From Anaerolineae bacterium (lineage in GTDB: Bacteria > Chloroflexota > Anaerolineae > 4572-78 > NAK82), in contig JAUVRU010000045.1 in the NCBI GenBank assembly GCA_030597485.1, positions 1 to 9,208 on the forward strand: 9,208 nucleotides of DNA. Reading direction: 5' to 3'. How positions within the stretch are numbered: the first letter of the stretch is position 1; each line of letters starts with the position of its first letter. The notes under the pieces were generated by a model. It searched no databases, was not told the DNA's origin, and saw only the letters and a program-made list of their open reading frames with translations. Shown here in pieces: positions 1 to 5,491 of this stretch. The position numbers were made by a program, and so were the translations under genes.

Positions 1-1161
1 CCGGCCACCCTCTCGGATAGCAAAATGACTGCCTGCCTCCAACGCCACCGGCACTATCAACTCCACCTTCAAGTTCACGTTGTCGCCAGGCATCACCATC
101 TCCACTCCCTCTGGCAACTCCACTGATCCCGTTACATCCATCGTCCGAATGAAAAACTGCGGCCGGTACCCGGGAAAGAACGGCGTATGCCGCCCCCCCT
201 CTTCCTTCTTCAATATGTACACTTCACTCTCAAATGTCGTGTGCGGCGTGATGCTCCCCGGATGCGCCAACACCATCCCTCGCTCTATGTCCTCCCGGTC
301 TAGCCCCCGCAGCAGACACCCTATGTTGTCACCCGCTTGCCCTTCATCCAGTATCTTCCGGAACATCTCCACCCCGGTCACCACCGTCTTCCGCGTATCT
401 CTCAACCCTACTATCTCTATCTCTTCTCCCGTCCTCACTATCCCTCTGTCTACTCGCCCCGTCGCTACCGTACCCCGTCCCTTGATCGAAAATACATCCT
501 CCACCGGCATCAAGAACGGCTTGTCCGTCTCCCGCTCCGGCGTCGGTATGTACGTATCCACCGCTTCCAGTATCTCCCAGATGCTCGCATACTCCGGCGC
601 TTCCGGATCCGTGCTCTCCGACTCCAACGCCGCCAACGCACTCCCCCGCACCAACGGTATCTCATCCCCAGGAAATTTGTAACTCGTCAACACCTCCCGC
701 AACTCTAACTCCACCCACTCCAATAACTCTTCATCTTCCATCATATCCGTCTTGTTCAAGTACACCACCATCGCCGGCACTTCCACCTGCCGCGCCAGCA
801 ATATGTGCTCCCGAGTCTGCGGCATCGCCCCGTCCGGTGCACTCACCACCAGTATCGCACCGTCCATCTGCGCCGCCCCCGTGATCATGTTCTTGATGTA
901 GTCCGCGTGCCCCGGACAATCCACGTGCGCGTAGTGCCGAGCATCCGTCTCATACTCCACATGCGCTATCGCTATCGTGATCCCACGCGCCTTCTCCTCC
1001 GGCGCGTTGTCTATCGAATCAAATGCCCGAAAGTCCGCCTGCCCCTTCATCGCCAATACTTTCGTCATCGCCGCCGTCAGCGTCGTCTTCCCATGATCCA
1101 CATGCCCTATCGTCCCCACATTCGCATGCGGCTTGTCTCGCACAAACTTCTCTTTCGCCAT
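1..1161 (-). CDS. tuf: Elongation factor Tu, 3' end cut by the window edge
   Basis: EF-Tu is the GTPase that carries aminoacyl-tRNA to the ribosomal A site in the cytoplasm. Reading leftward from ATG at 1161, 387 codons are present and no stop is reached. The last visible residues are IREGGR, so about 10-13 C-terminal residues are missing compared with the usual 394-400. Visible motifs are G1 GHVDHGKT (residues 19-26), switch I ending [13 protein letters not shown] (58-70), G3 DCPGH (81-85, with the catalytic-type His85) and G4 NKTD (136-139). Domains 2 and 3 follow in the expected order. The start is fixed by a full AAGGAGG ribosome binding site 10 nt upstream. The gene follows tRNA-Tyr and tRNA-Thr and is probably co-transcribed with them. 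Codon use is odd: Ile is mostly ATA and Gly mostly GGG, unlike neighbouring genes. The family call is certain; whether a second tuf copy exists elsewhere cannot be seen. Confidence 0.98.
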   Translation of the reverse strand, partial: MAKEKFVRDKPHANVGTIGHVDHGKTTLTAAMTKVLAMKGQADFRAFDSIDNAPEEKARGITIAIAHVEYETDARHYAHVDCPGHADYIKNMITGAAQMDGAILVVSAPDGAMPQTREHILLARQVEVPAMVVYLNKTDMMEDEELLEWVELELREVLTSYKFPGDEIPLVRGSALAALESESTDPEAPEYASIWEILEAVDTYIPTPERETDKPFLMPVEDVFSIKGRGTVATGRVDRGIVRTGEEIEIVGLRDTRKTVVTGVEMFRKILDEGQAGDNIGCLLRGLDREDIERGMVLAHPGSITPHTTFESEVYILKKEEGGRHTPFFPGYRPQFFIRTMDVTGSVELPEGVEMVMPGDNVNLKVELIVPVALEAGSHFAIREGGR

Positions 1162-1171
1162 GTCGATCCGC

Positions 1172-1178
1172 CCTCCTT
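1172..1178 (-). promoter_or_regulatory. Ribosome binding site of tuf
   Basis: On the minus strand the sequence is AAGGAGG, a seven-base perfect Shine-Dalgarno match, with 10 nt before the ATG at 1161. It is the strongest ribosome binding site in the window and decides the tuf start. This fits a very highly translated gene. Confidence 0.9.
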
Positions 1179-1217
1179 ACGAATCAAGTAATCCGCTACG
1201 TCTCCCATGAACATGCA

Positions 1218-1243
1218 GGAGGCTCCCGGCACGGTGAACCTCC
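1218..1243 (-). other. Strong stem-loop in the tRNA-Thr/tuf spacer
   Basis: On the minus strand an 8-bp stem, GGAGGTTC with GAGCCTCC (one G-U pair), is continued after a bulged A by CCG/CGG closing a 3-nt loop. It begins 11 nt after the tRNA-Thr 3' end and finishes well before the tuf ribosome binding site. No T-tract follows, so it is not a terminator. I infer that it caps the 5' end of the tuf mRNA after the upstream tRNA is cut away, protecting it from decay. Confidence 0.6.
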
Positions 1244-1254
1244 AACTTGCGTGA

Positions 1255-1327
1255 AGCCCTCGACCGGCCTTGAACCGGTGACCCCGTTCTTACCAAGAAC
1301 GTGCTCTACCAACTGAGCTACGAGGGC
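1255..1327 (-). tRNA. tRNA-Thr (anticodon GGT)
   Basis: The 73-nt sequence folds as a standard type I tRNA. The acceptor GCCCTCG pairs with CGAGGGC, the D stem is GCTC/GAGC, the anticodon stem CGTTC/GAACG encloses loop TTGGTAA, the variable loop is 5 nt, and the T stem ACCGG/CCGGT encloses loop TTCAAGG. The anticodon GGT lies at 1294-1292 and reads ACC/ACT threonine codons. The discriminator base is T and CCA is not encoded, so it must be added by the CCA-adding enzyme. It lies between tRNA-Tyr and tuf and is probably processed from a common transcript. Confidence 0.97.
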
Positions 1328-1348
1328 AAAACCCCGAATTGCTACACA

Positions 1349-1376
1349 GGAAATCGGTCAGTAATAGGCGATTTCC
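1349..1376 (-). other. Perfect 8-bp inverted repeat between the two tRNAs
   Basis: GGAAATCG and CGATTTCC form a perfect 8-bp stem around a 12-nt loop in the 60-nt tRNA-Tyr/tRNA-Thr spacer. The sequence that follows on the minus strand is not a T-tract until TTTT directly before tRNA-Thr, about 17 nt on, so a terminator is unlikely. It may present a double-stranded processing site between the tRNAs. Confidence 0.5.
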
Positions 1377-1387
1377 ATCCATACATA

Positions 1388-1469
1388 TGGGCGGGGAAGG
1401 ATTTGAACCTCCGAAGCGTAACGCAGCTGATTTACAGTCAGCCCCCTTTGGCCACTTGGGTACCCGCCC
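1388..1469 (-). tRNA. tRNA-Tyr (anticodon GTA)
   Basis: The 82-nt type II tRNA has acceptor GGGCGGG paired perfectly with CCCGCCC, and anticodon stem GCTGA/TCAGC with loop CTGTAAA. The anticodon GTA lies at 1435-1433. A 13-nt long variable arm (TGCGTTACGCTTC, internal GCG/CGC stem), as expected for bacterial tRNA-Tyr, precedes a T arm with loop TTCAAAT. The discriminator is A and CCA is not encoded. It is the first RNA after the promoter at 1520-1548. Confidence 0.97.
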
Positions 1470-1483
1470 GCGATTCCAGACAC

Positions 1484-1501
1484 GACACTCAATAGAGTGC
1501 C
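1484..1501 (-). other. Leader stem-loop upstream of tRNA-Tyr
   Basis: GGCACTC and GAGTGTC form a 7-bp stem (one G-U pair) with a UAUU tetraloop, in the roughly 43-nt leader between the predicted transcription start and the tRNA-Tyr 5' end. It could guide 5' leader removal. Nothing identifies a specific factor. Confidence 0.4.
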
Positions 1502-1519
1502 CGAGTTGCACAACGGGGC

Positions 1520-1548
1520 AGTATAACCATAACATATGGAAATGTCAA
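1520..1548 (-). promoter_or_regulatory. Near-consensus sigma-70 promoter for tRNA-Tyr, tRNA-Thr and tuf
   Basis: On the minus strand TTGACA (1548-1543) and TATACT (1525-1520) are separated by exactly 17 nt. The -35 box matches consensus fully and the -10 box differs at one base. The bases after the -10 box are GCCCCG, a GC-rich discriminator of the kind associated with ppGpp/stringent control of stable RNA promoters. Transcription should start near 1513. The -35 box begins one base after the rlmB stop codon, so the promoter is packed directly behind the upstream operon. Confidence 0.85.
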
Positions 1549-1549
1549 A

Positions 1550-2296
1550 TCACTCAGCCGAGACTCCACGAGACGCCAGAGCCGCATAGAGGACCACTCC
1601 CCCCGCGACGGACGCGTTCAGTGATTCCATTTGGCCTCGCATCGGCAGCCGCATCAATATGTCGCACGTGCGTCTTGTCAGCCGGCTCAGTCCAGCGCCT
1701 TCAGCCCCAACCACCAGAACCAGCTGCATGTCAAGATCCACTTCCTCCAATGAGCGAACACTGGGATCGCTGTCCAATCCCACCACCCAAATCCCAGCTG
1801 CCTTCAGCATCTCCAATGTATGCACCAGGTTGGTGACCTGGGCCACCCGCACGTGCTCGCTAGCACCAGCCGAGGCGGCGACCACTGCCGGCGTCACCCC
1901 CACCGCCCGCCTGCCAGGCACGATGACGCCGTGCACGCCCACGGCCTCCGCCGTGCGCAGCAGCGCACCCAGATTATGAGGATCCTGCAGATGATCCAGA
2001 GCCAGAAGAAACGGCACCTCCCCTTGTTTGCGCGCCCAGCCCAGGACCGCCTCTACCATCACATAGGGATAGCCGGCCACCTCCAAGGCTGCCCCCTGAT
2101 GGGACCTGGCGATGCGATCCAGTTGTGTTCGGGGGACGCGTTGTGTGGGGATGTCCAGCCCAGACGCCAGAGTCAATATCTCGCCAATGATGCCCGTCTC
2201 TTTGACACCCTTGGCCAGTGTCAGTCGGTGAATGTGCCGCCGGCGAGCGCGCAGACACTCACGCACGGGCTGTCGGCCATACAGCGTCTCTCTCAC
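1550..2296 (-). CDS. rlmB: 23S rRNA (guanosine-2'-O-)-methyltransferase RlmB (SpoU/TrmH family)
   Basis: This SPOUT-fold enzyme uses S-adenosylmethionine to methylate the ribose of a peptidyl-transferase-loop guanosine in 23S rRNA (G2251 in E. coli). Residues 1-80 resemble the L30e-like substrate-binding domain (LYGRQPVRECL). The catalytic domain shows motif 1 around DHLQDPHNLGALLRTAEA (101-118, Asn108 and Arg114), motif 2 VVGAEGAGLS (195-204) and motif 3 LPMRGQMESLNASVA (217-231). The length of 248 aa is normal. The start is GTG at 2296, overlapping the cysS stop as GTGA, so translation is probably coupled. Only a weak GGCGG precedes it. Family membership is firm. The exact rRNA position is inferred from homology, and another SpoU substrate cannot be excluded. 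Confidence 0.93.
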   Translation of the reverse strand: MRETLYGRQPVRECLRARRRHIHRLTLAKGVKETGIIGEILTLASGLDIPTQRVPRTQLDRIARSHQGAALEVAGYPYVMVEAVLGWARKQGEVPFLLALDHLQDPHNLGALLRTAEAVGVHGVIVPGRRAVGVTPAVVAASAGASEHVRVAQVTNLVHTLEMLKAAGIWVVGLDSDPSVRSLEEVDLDMQLVLVVGAEGAGLSRLTRRTCDILMRLPMRGQMESLNASVAGGVVLYAALASRGVSAE

Positions 2297-3750
2297 CGTG
2301 TCAGCCGCCAGGTAGTGCCCTCCGGACGGTCTTCCAGATCAACTCCCACCTTGGCCAGGTCATCTCGTATGGCATCCGAGGTGGCCCACTCCTTCCGCTC
2401 GCGGGCCTCTGCCCGAAGATCAATCAACAGTTCGATCAATTGAGACTCGATACCAGCACTCGCGCGTGCTGCCGTCTCCTCCGGCACGATACCCAAGATG
2501 CTGCCACCCATCTCCCCGAAAAAGCCATCAATGGCCTTAAGCGTCTCTCGGCCAACCGGCTGGCCGCGGTTCAGCAACTTGTTGACTTCCCTGCCGAAAT
2601 CAAACAACACGGCCACTGCCCGGGGCGTGTTGAAATCATCATCCATAGCGACCAGGAATCGCTCTCGGTGCTGCTGGAGCACGTCTTCAAACACCCTATC
2701 CGGAAGTTCATCGGTACTTGCCTCTCCAAGCTGCTGACGGGTCAGGTCCACCACACCCATAAGCCGTTGGTAACCCGTGCCGGCAGCACTCAGCGCTTCC
2801 TCAGTGAAGTCAGTGGTCGATCGATAGTGGCTGGTCAATATGAAAAACCGCAACGTCATGGGACTGTGACGTGATAGCGCATCCTTTATCGTCGTGAAAT
2901 TGCCCAGACTCTTACCCATCTTGACCCCGTCTACAGTCACCATGTTGTTCAGCAGCCAATAGCGGGCAAACTCCACGCCGTAAGCTGCCTCGCTCTGAGC
3001 GATCTCACTCTCATTGTGGGGGAAGATGTTCTCCAGCCCGCCACCGTGAATGTCAAAGGGCAACCCCAGATACTTCTTGGCCATCACAGAACACTCTGCG
3101 TGCCACCCAGGGAAGCCCTCGCCCCATGGACTGTTCCACCGCATGATATGGTTGGGAGCGGCCGCTCGCCACACGGCAAAATCCCGTGGGTCGCGCTTGT
3201 CGGAACTCACGGATACCCGAGCTCCCTCCTCCAGATCGTCCACCTTTCGCCCCGACAACTTGCCATAACCAGGGCATTTCTTCACAGAGAAGAACACGGA
3301 CCCGTTGCTCTCGTAAGCGTGCCCCTTCTCAATGAGCGCCTCTGCCAACTCGATTTGCTCAGGCACGTGCCCACTGGCTCGCGGAGATATGTCGGGCCGG
3401 AGGATATTGAGCGCATCCATGTCTTCGAAATAGGAGCGGGTGTAGGATTCCACCACCTCCATAGGTTCGACCCGCTCTTTGAGCGCCTGACGCCCCACCT
3501 TGTCCTCTCCCTCATCCGCGTCGTCGGTGAGATGGCCCACGTCAGTGATGTTCTGCACGTAGCGCACCCGATAACCCAGGTACTCCAGATAACGGTGCAC
3601 CACATCAAAAGTGATGTACACCTTAGCGTGCCCTACGTGAGCATGGCCGTAGGCCGTGGGTCCGCATACATACATCCCCACAAATCCCTCGTGGATTGGC
3701 ACGAAGGATTCCTTGCGGCGCGTCAGATAATTGTATACTCGCAGGGACAC
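2293..3750 (-). CDS. cysS: Cysteinyl-tRNA synthetase
   Basis: This class I synthetase charges tRNA-Cys with cysteine using ATP. I chose GTG at 3750 (485 aa, starting MSLRVYNYLTRR) over the in-frame GTG at 3765, because GGAGG at 3763-3759 sits 8 nt before it and the resulting N-terminus matches the family. The HIGH motif is HVGH (38-41). The zinc ligands Cys29, Cys220, His245 and Glu249 are spaced as in the E. coli enzyme (Cys28, Cys209, His234, Glu238). The KMSKS loop reads KMGKS (277-281), a tolerated-looking variant. The C-terminal helical/anticodon-binding region runs to LEDRPEGTTWRLTR, typical of complete enzymes. It lies 17 nt after the PIN-TRAM gene and overlaps rlmB by 4 nt, so the three form an operon. 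Confidence 0.97.
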   Translation of the reverse strand: MSLRVYNYLTRRKESFVPIHEGFVGMYVCGPTAYGHAHVGHAKVYITFDVVHRYLEYLGYRVRYVQNITDVGHLTDDADEGEDKVGRQALKERVEPMEVVESYTRSYFEDMDALNILRPDISPRASGHVPEQIELAEALIEKGHAYESNGSVFFSVKKCPGYGKLSGRKVDDLEEGARVSVSSDKRDPRDFAVWRAAAPNHIMRWNSPWGEGFPGWHAECSVMAKKYLGLPFDIHGGGLENIFPHNESEIAQSEAAYGVEFARYWLLNNMVTVDGVKMGKSLGNFTTIKDALSRHSPMTLRFFILTSHYRSTTDFTEEALSAAGTGYQRLMGVVDLTRQQLGEASTDELPDRVFEDVLQQHRERFLVAMDDDFNTPRAVAVLFDFGREVNKLLNRGQPVGRETLKAIDGFFGEMGGSILGIVPEETAARASAGIESQLIELLIDLRAEARERKEWATSDAIRDDLAKVGVDLEDRPEGTTWRLTR

Positions 3751-3758
3751 AATCACTA

Positions 3759-3763
3759 CCTCC
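3759..3763 (-). promoter_or_regulatory. Ribosome binding site that sets the cysS start
   Basis: On the minus strand GGAGG is followed by 8 nt and then GTG at 3750. It lies in the 17-nt gap after the upstream gene's TAG and overlaps the alternative upstream GTG (3765-3763). The upstream start would therefore have no site of its own. Confidence 0.7.
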
Positions 3764-3767
3764 ACAT

Positions 3768-4808
3768 CTATGAGAGGTGGGCAAAAATCATTCGGCCGGC
3801 CGCTGTTTGCAGTACCTTGGTCACCACAGCTTCGACGGTCCGATTCAGGAAGCGCTTGCCGTTTTCCACGACTACCATCGTGCCATCGTCCAGATAACCT
3901 ACGCCTTGCCCCGCTTCTTTGCCTTCCTGGATGATTCGCACCTGGAGTGTCTCACCCGGCAACAGGATCGTCCGCACAGCATTGGCCAGCTCGTTGATAC
4001 TCAGCACCAACACACCCTGCAACTCGGCCACCCGGTTGAGGTTATAATCATTGGTGACGACAGGGCAATGCAGCTGTCTGGCCAACATCACCAGCTTGTC
4101 ATCCACTTCGCGCACACCCTCAACATCCATGTCAGTGATGACAATCGGGACGACCGATTCCTTCCGCAGTTTGTTCAGCATGTCTAGACCGCGCCGCCCC
4201 CGATTGCGACGCAAGGGATCAGACGAGTCAGCTATGTGCTGCAATTCATTCAACACGAAACGGGGCACCAGCATTGTCTCACCAATGAAACCGGTCCGGC
4301 TGATGTCAGCGATACGACCGTCAATGATCACGCTGGTGTCCAGAAGGACCTTCCCCTCGCTCCGCGACTTCGGTGACCCCTGAGCCACTTCACGCCCCAG
4401 ATGCGCACTCACGAAACGGGAGATATCCTGGTAGCGCATACCCATGACCGCCGCCCCCAGGTAGCCAAAGAGAACGCTGGCAGCCAGCGGCAAGGTCCCA
4501 CCTAGCGGGGGTGGCAGGTTGGATAAGGCAGGAGCCAGCAGCGCAGCCACGGCCAGCCCCAGAATCATTCCCAAAACACCAGCAACCAGTTTGGATGCCG
4601 GCATACTGCGGATACGGCTGCCCGCCCACGCAACTGGGCGAATAGTCACCCACGGAGTGACTATCAGCCCCAGAGCAGCCCCGGCCAGGGTCAGGGCCGA
4701 AATCGCTCGCAGGTCTTGCCAACCTCCGCCCAGCGAAAGCGCCAGCTGGAAACTCACCACAGCGCAAACAACCATGCCAATTAGGCGGAAAACGAATTCA
4801 AGGCTCAT
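3768..4808 (-). CDS. Membrane-anchored PIN-TRAM domain nuclease, YacL family
   Basis: The 346-aa protein begins with four hydrophobic segments (about 7-26, 36-53, 74-95 and 104-123). These are followed by a PIN ribonuclease domain (about 153-272) and a C-terminal TRAM RNA-binding domain (about 282-340, LPGETLQVRIIQEGKEAGQG). PIN acidic residues are visible: Asp157 in LLDTSVIIDGR, Glu188 in LNELQHIAD, Asp236/237 in DDKLV and Asp254 in VTNDYN. The order matches Bacillus YacL, a membrane protein of poorly defined RNA-related function encoded near cysS. The ATG at 4808 has only a weak AGGA 11 nt upstream and overlaps the stop of an upstream open frame (ATGA). It leads the cysS-rlmB operon, so a role in tRNA/rRNA handling is plausible but inferred. 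The architecture call is strong. Confidence 0.9.
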   Translation of the reverse strand: MSLEFVFRLIGMVVCAVVSFQLALSLGGGWQDLRAISALTLAGAALGLIVTPWVTIRPVAWAGSRIRSMPASKLVAGVLGMILGLAVAALLAPALSNLPPPLGGTLPLAASVLFGYLGAAVMGMRYQDISRFVSAHLGREVAQGSPKSRSEGKVLLDTSVIIDGRIADISRTGFIGETMLVPRFVLNELQHIADSSDPLRRNRGRRGLDMLNKLRKESVVPIVITDMDVEGVREVDDKLVMLARQLHCPVVTNDYNLNRVAELQGVLVLSINELANAVRTILLPGETLQVRIIQEGKEAGQGVGYLDDGTMVVVENGKRFLNRTVEAVVTKVLQTAAGRMIFAHLS

Positions 4809-5226
4809 AATTGAATAATTCCTGATTCACTGACCCCAGACGGCTGCCAGGATTCCATCCCCCGCATCCCAGGCTTCCGCACCTGCATCCAGTCACCCAC
4901 CCTATGCATCCTCTCCGTTCGAACACAGTGCCTGCCGGACAGGGTCGCCGGAGAGATCCGTAACCAAGCAGACTCACGTCTGGCAATAGAATGATACGCC
5001 AGAACCAGTGACAGAGTAGCAGCACCCAGATGCAAAGGGGACTCCGCAAGGAACACGACCAGTGCGCCGACAGGCACACTCCTGGCGCGCGCAGACTCCG
5101 CTAGGCAGGTGGGAAATCCGGTCTTCGAATGCCAGTAATCGGATAATACGACGCCTTCAGCGGCAGGGGACAATCTGAATAGAGGAAAACGGCCAATAAG
5201 TGCCCACGCAATCGATAGCCTGCCAC
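4809..5226 (-). other. Gene-poor region, probable ~417-nt leader of the PIN-TRAM/cysS/rlmB operon
   Basis: Between the predicted start of leftward transcription (near 5226) and the PIN-TRAM ATG I find no recognisable gene, T-box or known riboswitch. One minus-strand frame is open from 5230 to 4805. It could start only at TTG 5173 or at later GTG/ATG codons, and its TGA overlaps the PIN-TRAM ATG. It contains a hydrophobic stretch (SVPVGALVVFLAE) but no family signature, and its third-codon positions look neutral. A weaker second promoter-like pair (TTGTCC, 19 nt, TATTAT at 5173-5143) lies inside. A small stem CAGAC/GTCTG sits at 4969-4982. Confidence 0.4.
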
Positions 5227-5232
5227 GATTTC

Positions 5233-5261
5233 ATCTTAGCACAGTCCCACCCAAAAGTCAA
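5233..5261 (-). promoter_or_regulatory. Leftward sigma-70 promoter for the PIN-TRAM/cysS/rlmB operon
   Basis: On the minus strand TTGACT (5261-5256), a 17-nt spacer and TAAGAT (5238-5233) make a good sigma-70 promoter with start near 5226. It is the best leftward promoter upstream of the PIN-TRAM gene and implies a long leader. Confidence 0.65.
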
Positions 5262-5265
5262 AGCC

Positions 5266-5309
5266 CCCCAAGAGAAGGGGACAATCAATGAAGCCAGAAC
5301 CCGGGGGTT
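5266..5309. other. Inverted repeats between divergent promoters
   Basis: The 50 bp between the two -35 boxes hold two small symmetric elements: CCCC-N7-GGGG (5266-5280) and AACCC-GG-GGGTT (5298-5309). The second ends 2 bp before the rightward -35 box. Their placement suits a shared operator, but no regulator gene is in the window and short repeats can be chance. Confidence 0.3.
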
Positions 5310-5311
5310 TC

Positions 5312-5340
5312 TTGTCAATTACCCTCTCCTTTGGTAGAAT
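5312..5340 (+). promoter_or_regulatory. Rightward sigma-70 promoter for the VanW-holB-ricT operon
   Basis: TTGTCA (5312-5317), a 17-nt spacer and TAGAAT (5335-5340) form a good sigma-70 promoter. Transcription should start near 5347, giving a leader of about 140 nt before the VanW-family gene. It is back to back with the leftward promoter at 5233-5261. Confidence 0.7.
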
Positions 5341-5350
5341 CGCGGCATCA

Positions 5351-5481
5351 GGTGGGTGTCAGGCACTCCACATGCCCACCAAAGGGGGAACGCGGCGCCA
5401 TATGAAGGGGTTGGAGGTTTTGCACTCAAGTCCGCACCATGGAAGGCGGACCGATCACCGGGATATGGGAACCCATGTGAT
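5351..5481 (+). other. Structured mRNA leader with three stem-loops
   Basis: Three stems can be drawn in the leader: GGTGGG/CCCACC (5351-5356 with 5375-5380), starting about 4 nt from the predicted 5' end; GTCCGC/GCGGAC (5430-5435 with 5446-5451); and ATCAC plus ATGG paired with CCAT plus GTGAT (5454-5481, with a 6-nt bulge). The last ends 6 nt before the ATG at 5488 and would cover the position where a ribosome binding site should lie. I recognise no riboswitch class. Confidence 0.4.
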
Positions 5482-5491
5482 GCGAATATGA
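5402..5491 (+). CDS. Possible 29-codon leader ORF coupled to the VanW-family gene
   Basis: ATG at 5402 opens a 29-codon frame (MKGLEVLHSSPHH...THVMRI). Its TGA at 5489-5491 overlaps the ATG of the next gene (ATGA), the usual arrangement for translational coupling. A GGGGG run 13 nt upstream is a poorly spaced ribosome binding site. The peptide is rich in His and Arg and matches nothing I recognise. Its main interest is that the VanW-family gene lacks its own ribosome binding site, which reinitiation from this frame would explain. It may equally be chance. Confidence 0.3.
   Translation: MKGLEVLHSSPHHGRRTDHRDMGTHVMRI

Noticed and set aside
80..1316. Plus-strand frames across the tuf/tRNA region
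   Set aside because: They are shadows of tuf and tRNA-Thr. Their Ser/Pro/Arg-rich products simply reflect the purine-rich tuf coding strand read in reverse.
1218..1376. Rho-independent terminators after the tRNAs
   Set aside because: The stem-loops here lack a following T-tract on the minus strand, and tuf has no clear promoter of its own in 1162-1254.
3016..3897. 293-codon plus-strand frame opposite cysS and the PIN-TRAM gene
   Set aside because: It is antisense to two firmly identified genes and spans their junction. No motif supports it.
4805..5173. A 122-codon minus-strand frame (TTG start) upstream of the PIN-TRAM gene, considered as a gene
   Set aside because: It has no recognisable domain, no ribosome binding site at TTG, neutral third-position composition and many unlikely residues near the end. 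Kept only as part of the leader description and a finding.
4809..5226. T-box riboswitch upstream of the operon containing cysS
   Set aside because: I looked for the conserved antiterminator T-box sequence (GGTGG ... ACCGCG) on the minus strand and did not find it. GGATGGAATCC near 4850 is not a convincing match.
5356..5487. Upstream in-frame start for the VanW-family protein (44 extra residues)
   Set aside because: This start would lie only about 9 nt from the predicted transcription start with no ribosome binding site, and the extra residues would put an unrelated stretch before the transmembrane helix.
5347..5487. Known riboswitch (c-di-AMP, c-di-GMP or cobalamin) in the VanW leader
   Set aside because: Stems are present but the conserved core sequences I know for these classes are not. 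Described only as a structured leader.
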